From assembly GCA_024970065.1 (NCBI GenBank), contig CP103908.1, positions 1,931,188 through 1,995,187 on the forward strand: a stretch of DNA of 64,000 bases, written 5' to 3'. Source of the stretch: Pediococcus acidilactici (lineage in GTDB: Bacteria > Bacillota > Bacilli > Lactobacillales > Lactobacillaceae). Shown one piece after another: positions 62,469-64,000 of the stretch. A program made the translations under genes and the position numbers. The notes under the pieces were generated by a model. It was not told the DNA's origin and did no database searches. It worked only from the letters and a program-made list of their open reading frames with translations. Every line of letters starts with the position of its first letter. Within the stretch, counting starts at the first letter, position 1.

Positions 62469-63809
62469 GTGCCTAACTATATTGACCTTTGGAACCATAT
62501 CAAAAATAGTTTCGAAAATGACGACTCAATGTCGAAAGCTAGTTTTGGTGCTTGGGTGGACACGGCCGAACCAATTTCATTAGATAATCACGTAATGAAA
62601 ATTAAGGTTCTTTCTAATTTACACCGTGACTACTGGACGAAACATTTAATGGAAAAATTTGTCGAGTACGCCTACCAGTTTACGGATCAGGATATTACGC
62701 CTGAATTCGTAACCGAAGACGAATTTAAAGCTCAGCAGGCGCAACAGCCGCAAAGCACCGACAAATCTTCGTCCTTCTCCACCGAAGACACCCAGCTTAA
62801 TAGTCGGTACACTTTCGATACCTTTGTTATCGGAAGTGGTAACCAGATGGCGCACGCTGCTGCAATGGCGGTTTCTGACGAGCCCGGCGTTCTCTACAAC
62901 CCGCTTTTCTTCTACGGGGGCGTAGGGCTCGGAAAGACCCATTTAATGCACGCGATTGGCCATCAGCTTTTAGAAAATGACCCCCACACGCGGGTTAAGT
63001 ACGTTACTAGTGAAGCCTTCACTAACGACTTCATTAATTCCATTCAAAAAAACAAAACGGAAGAATTCCACGAAAAGTACCGCAACGTGGACCTTTTGTT
63101 AGTGGATGACGTACAGTTTTTCGCGGATAAGGAAGCAACTCAAGAGGAGTTCTTCCATACTTTTGAGGCGTTATACAACGCACAAAAGCAAATTGTCCTA
63201 ACGTCCGATCGGTTGCCTAACGAAATTCCTAAGTTGCAAGAACGGTTAGTTTCCCGGTTTAAATGGGGGTTGTCGGTTGACATCACGCCACCAGACCTTG
63301 AAACCCGGATCGCCATTTTGCGTGAGAAAGCGCAAGCTGACAACGTAGAAATCCCCGACGAGACTTTGGATTTTATCGCCAATCGAATCGATTCCAACAT
63401 TCGGGAGCTAGAGGGTGCCATGGCGCGCATCCAAGCTTATGCGCAACTGCAAAACGCCGCGATTACCACTGATTTAGCAGCTGACGCGCTCCGCAGTTTG
63501 AACTTCGGTAGTAACCTTAGCCACGTCACCATTCCGATTATTCAAGATAAGGTGGCTAAGTACTTCCACGTTTCGGTTGCTGATTTGAAGGGGAAAAAAC
63601 GTTTGAAATCAATCGTAATTCCGCGTCAAATCGCTATGTACCTATCTCGGGAGCTGACCGATAACTCACTACCTAAGATTGGGACCGAATTTGGCGGAAA
63701 AGATCACACTACCGTCATTCATTCTTGCGACAAAATTAAGGCGGCCTTGGAAACTAACGAAGATTTAGCTCGTCAAATTGACGATTTAAAAAGTGAGCTA
63801 AAACCGTAA
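62469..63809 (+). CDS. dnaA: Chromosomal replication initiator DnaA
   Basis: DnaA binds DnaA boxes at oriC and melts the origin. The 446-residue protein has domain I (about 1-85), a linker of Gln/Ser, an AAA+ domain with [22 protein letters not shown] and sensor motifs, and domain IV with the DnaA signature [12 protein letters not shown]. The start is GTG, supported by GGAGG eight bases upstream. Boxes on both sides identify this as the origin. Confidence 0.99.
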   Translation: MPNYIDLWNHIKNSFENDDSMSKASFGAWVDTAEPISLDNHVMKIKVLSNLHRDYWTKHLMEKFVEYAYQFTDQDITPEFVTEDEFKAQQAQQPQSTDKSSSFSTEDTQLNSRYTFDTFVIGSGNQMAHAAAMAVSDEPGVLYNPLFFYGGVGLGKTHLMHAIGHQLLENDPHTRVKYVTSEAFTNDFINSIQKNKTEEFHEKYRNVDLLLVDDVQFFADKEATQEEFFHTFEALYNAQKQIVLTSDRLPNEIPKLQERLVSRFKWGLSVDITPPDLETRIAILREKAQADNVEIPDETLDFIANRIDSNIRELEGAMARIQAYAQLQNAAITTDLAADALRSLNFGSNLSHVTIPIIQDKVAKYFHVSVADLKGKKRLKSIVIPRQIAMYLSRELTDNSLPKIGTEFGGKDHTTVIHSCDKIKAALETNEDLARQIDDLKSELKP

Positions 63810-63812
63810 TCT

Positions 63813-63955
63813 GTGGATAAGTGTGGATAACTAAAAAAGTTTTCCACAAGTACTCCACATTAAGAATTGGGTTTCTCCCGATTGGTTTTAAGTTATCCAC
63901 AGTGCTAACAGGCCTTATTACTATTACTATTTTTTTAGTATTAATTAATATATAC
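63813..63955. other. oriC, right cluster and unwinding element (dnaA-dnaN)
   Basis: Boxes TGTGGATAA at 63813 and 63823, TTTTCCACA at 63841 and TTATCCACA near 63894 are followed by TTATTACTATTACTAT, a match to DnaA-trio-type repeats, and an AT-rich stretch up to 63955. This order (box, short GC spacer, trios, AT-rich) is that of the Bacillus unwinding element. Confidence 0.93.
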
Positions 63956-63984
63956 ATGCCACGCGTGAAAAGGAGTTTGAAAAC

Positions 63985-64000
63985 ATGAAATTTACCATCG
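63985..64000 (+). CDS. dnaN: DNA polymerase III beta clamp, N-terminal fragment
   Basis: An ATG at 63985 after AAGGAG reads MKFTI, the usual dnaN start, directly downstream of dnaA. Only the first five codons lie in the window. Confidence 0.85.

Noticed and set aside
1..64000. CRISPR array, prophage or complete insertion sequence
   Set aside because: I saw no regularly spaced exact repeats, no integrase or transposase and no phage structural genes.

Overview
The window is chromosomal DNA of a low-to-mid-GC lactic acid bacterium, most likely a member of Lactobacillaceae. The right end is the replication origin: dnaA in a DnaA-box-rich region, the first codons of dnaN, and leftwards the usual rpmH-rnpA-yidC-mnmE-mnmG order. 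Other pointers are the wal cell-wall operon, rexAB-type addAB, CcpA cre sites, a T-box leader and a purine riboswitch. I cannot name the genus. There is no prophage, complete insertion sequence or CRISPR array.

Layout. 1-7.5 kb: walRKHIJ-htrA, all leftward, with an unusual 516-bp spacer between walR and walK. 7.9 kb: a tRNA-Lys gene. 8-11.2 kb: a MerR regulator (AdhR-like) divergent from an amidohydrolase / aldo-keto reductase / acetyltransferase set. 11.2-14.3 kb: an AT-rich, decaying patch with a frameshifted ltrA-like gene, a frameshifted NIPSNAP-like gene and a hypothetical membrane protein. 14.3-19.3 kb: an XRE regulator with a clear operator, an ArsR-controlled divergent pair of redox genes, and small housekeeping-like genes. 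19.7-24.7 kb: small membrane proteins, mscL, an aldehyde dehydrogenase and ackA with two cre sites. 24.9-28.8 kb: a PadR / DUF1700 / DUF4097 / ABC transporter envelope operon. 29 kb: a secreted protein of four repeats. 30.6-33.4 kb: an ars cluster (arsR-arsA-arsD) with no efflux pump. 33.5-34.6 kb: rlmH and a dense DnaA-box cluster far from oriC. 34.6-42.4 kb: rexBA and an NAD(P)-binding-like protein. 42.5-47.5 kb: riboswitch-controlled xanthine/uracil-type permease, tag, an SGNH esterase, and a tyrosine T-box controlling an NhaC-type transporter. 47.5-50.8 kb: cls, a 720-bp noncoding stretch with repeats, a HIT protein and lepB. 51-55.9 kb: a cre-regulated GntR / M20 dipeptidase / glycosylasparaginase / GrdB-like / PTS EIIC catabolic operon. 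56-64 kb: yaaA, a parS site and the origin gene block.

The strongest unexplained signal is an interrupted palindrome, TGAASTTCA (S = C or G). I found 38 exact copies by eye, in genes (several reading frames) and between genes, none in the first 16 kb; fewer than one would be expected by chance. It behaves like a genome-wide iterated motif (compare HIP1 in cyanobacteria) rather than a conventional operator. Other points of interest are the DnaA-box cluster about 28 kb from oriC, the glycosylasparaginase/GrdB-like operon, and a diverged interspersed repeat present at 17.4 and 49.6 kb.
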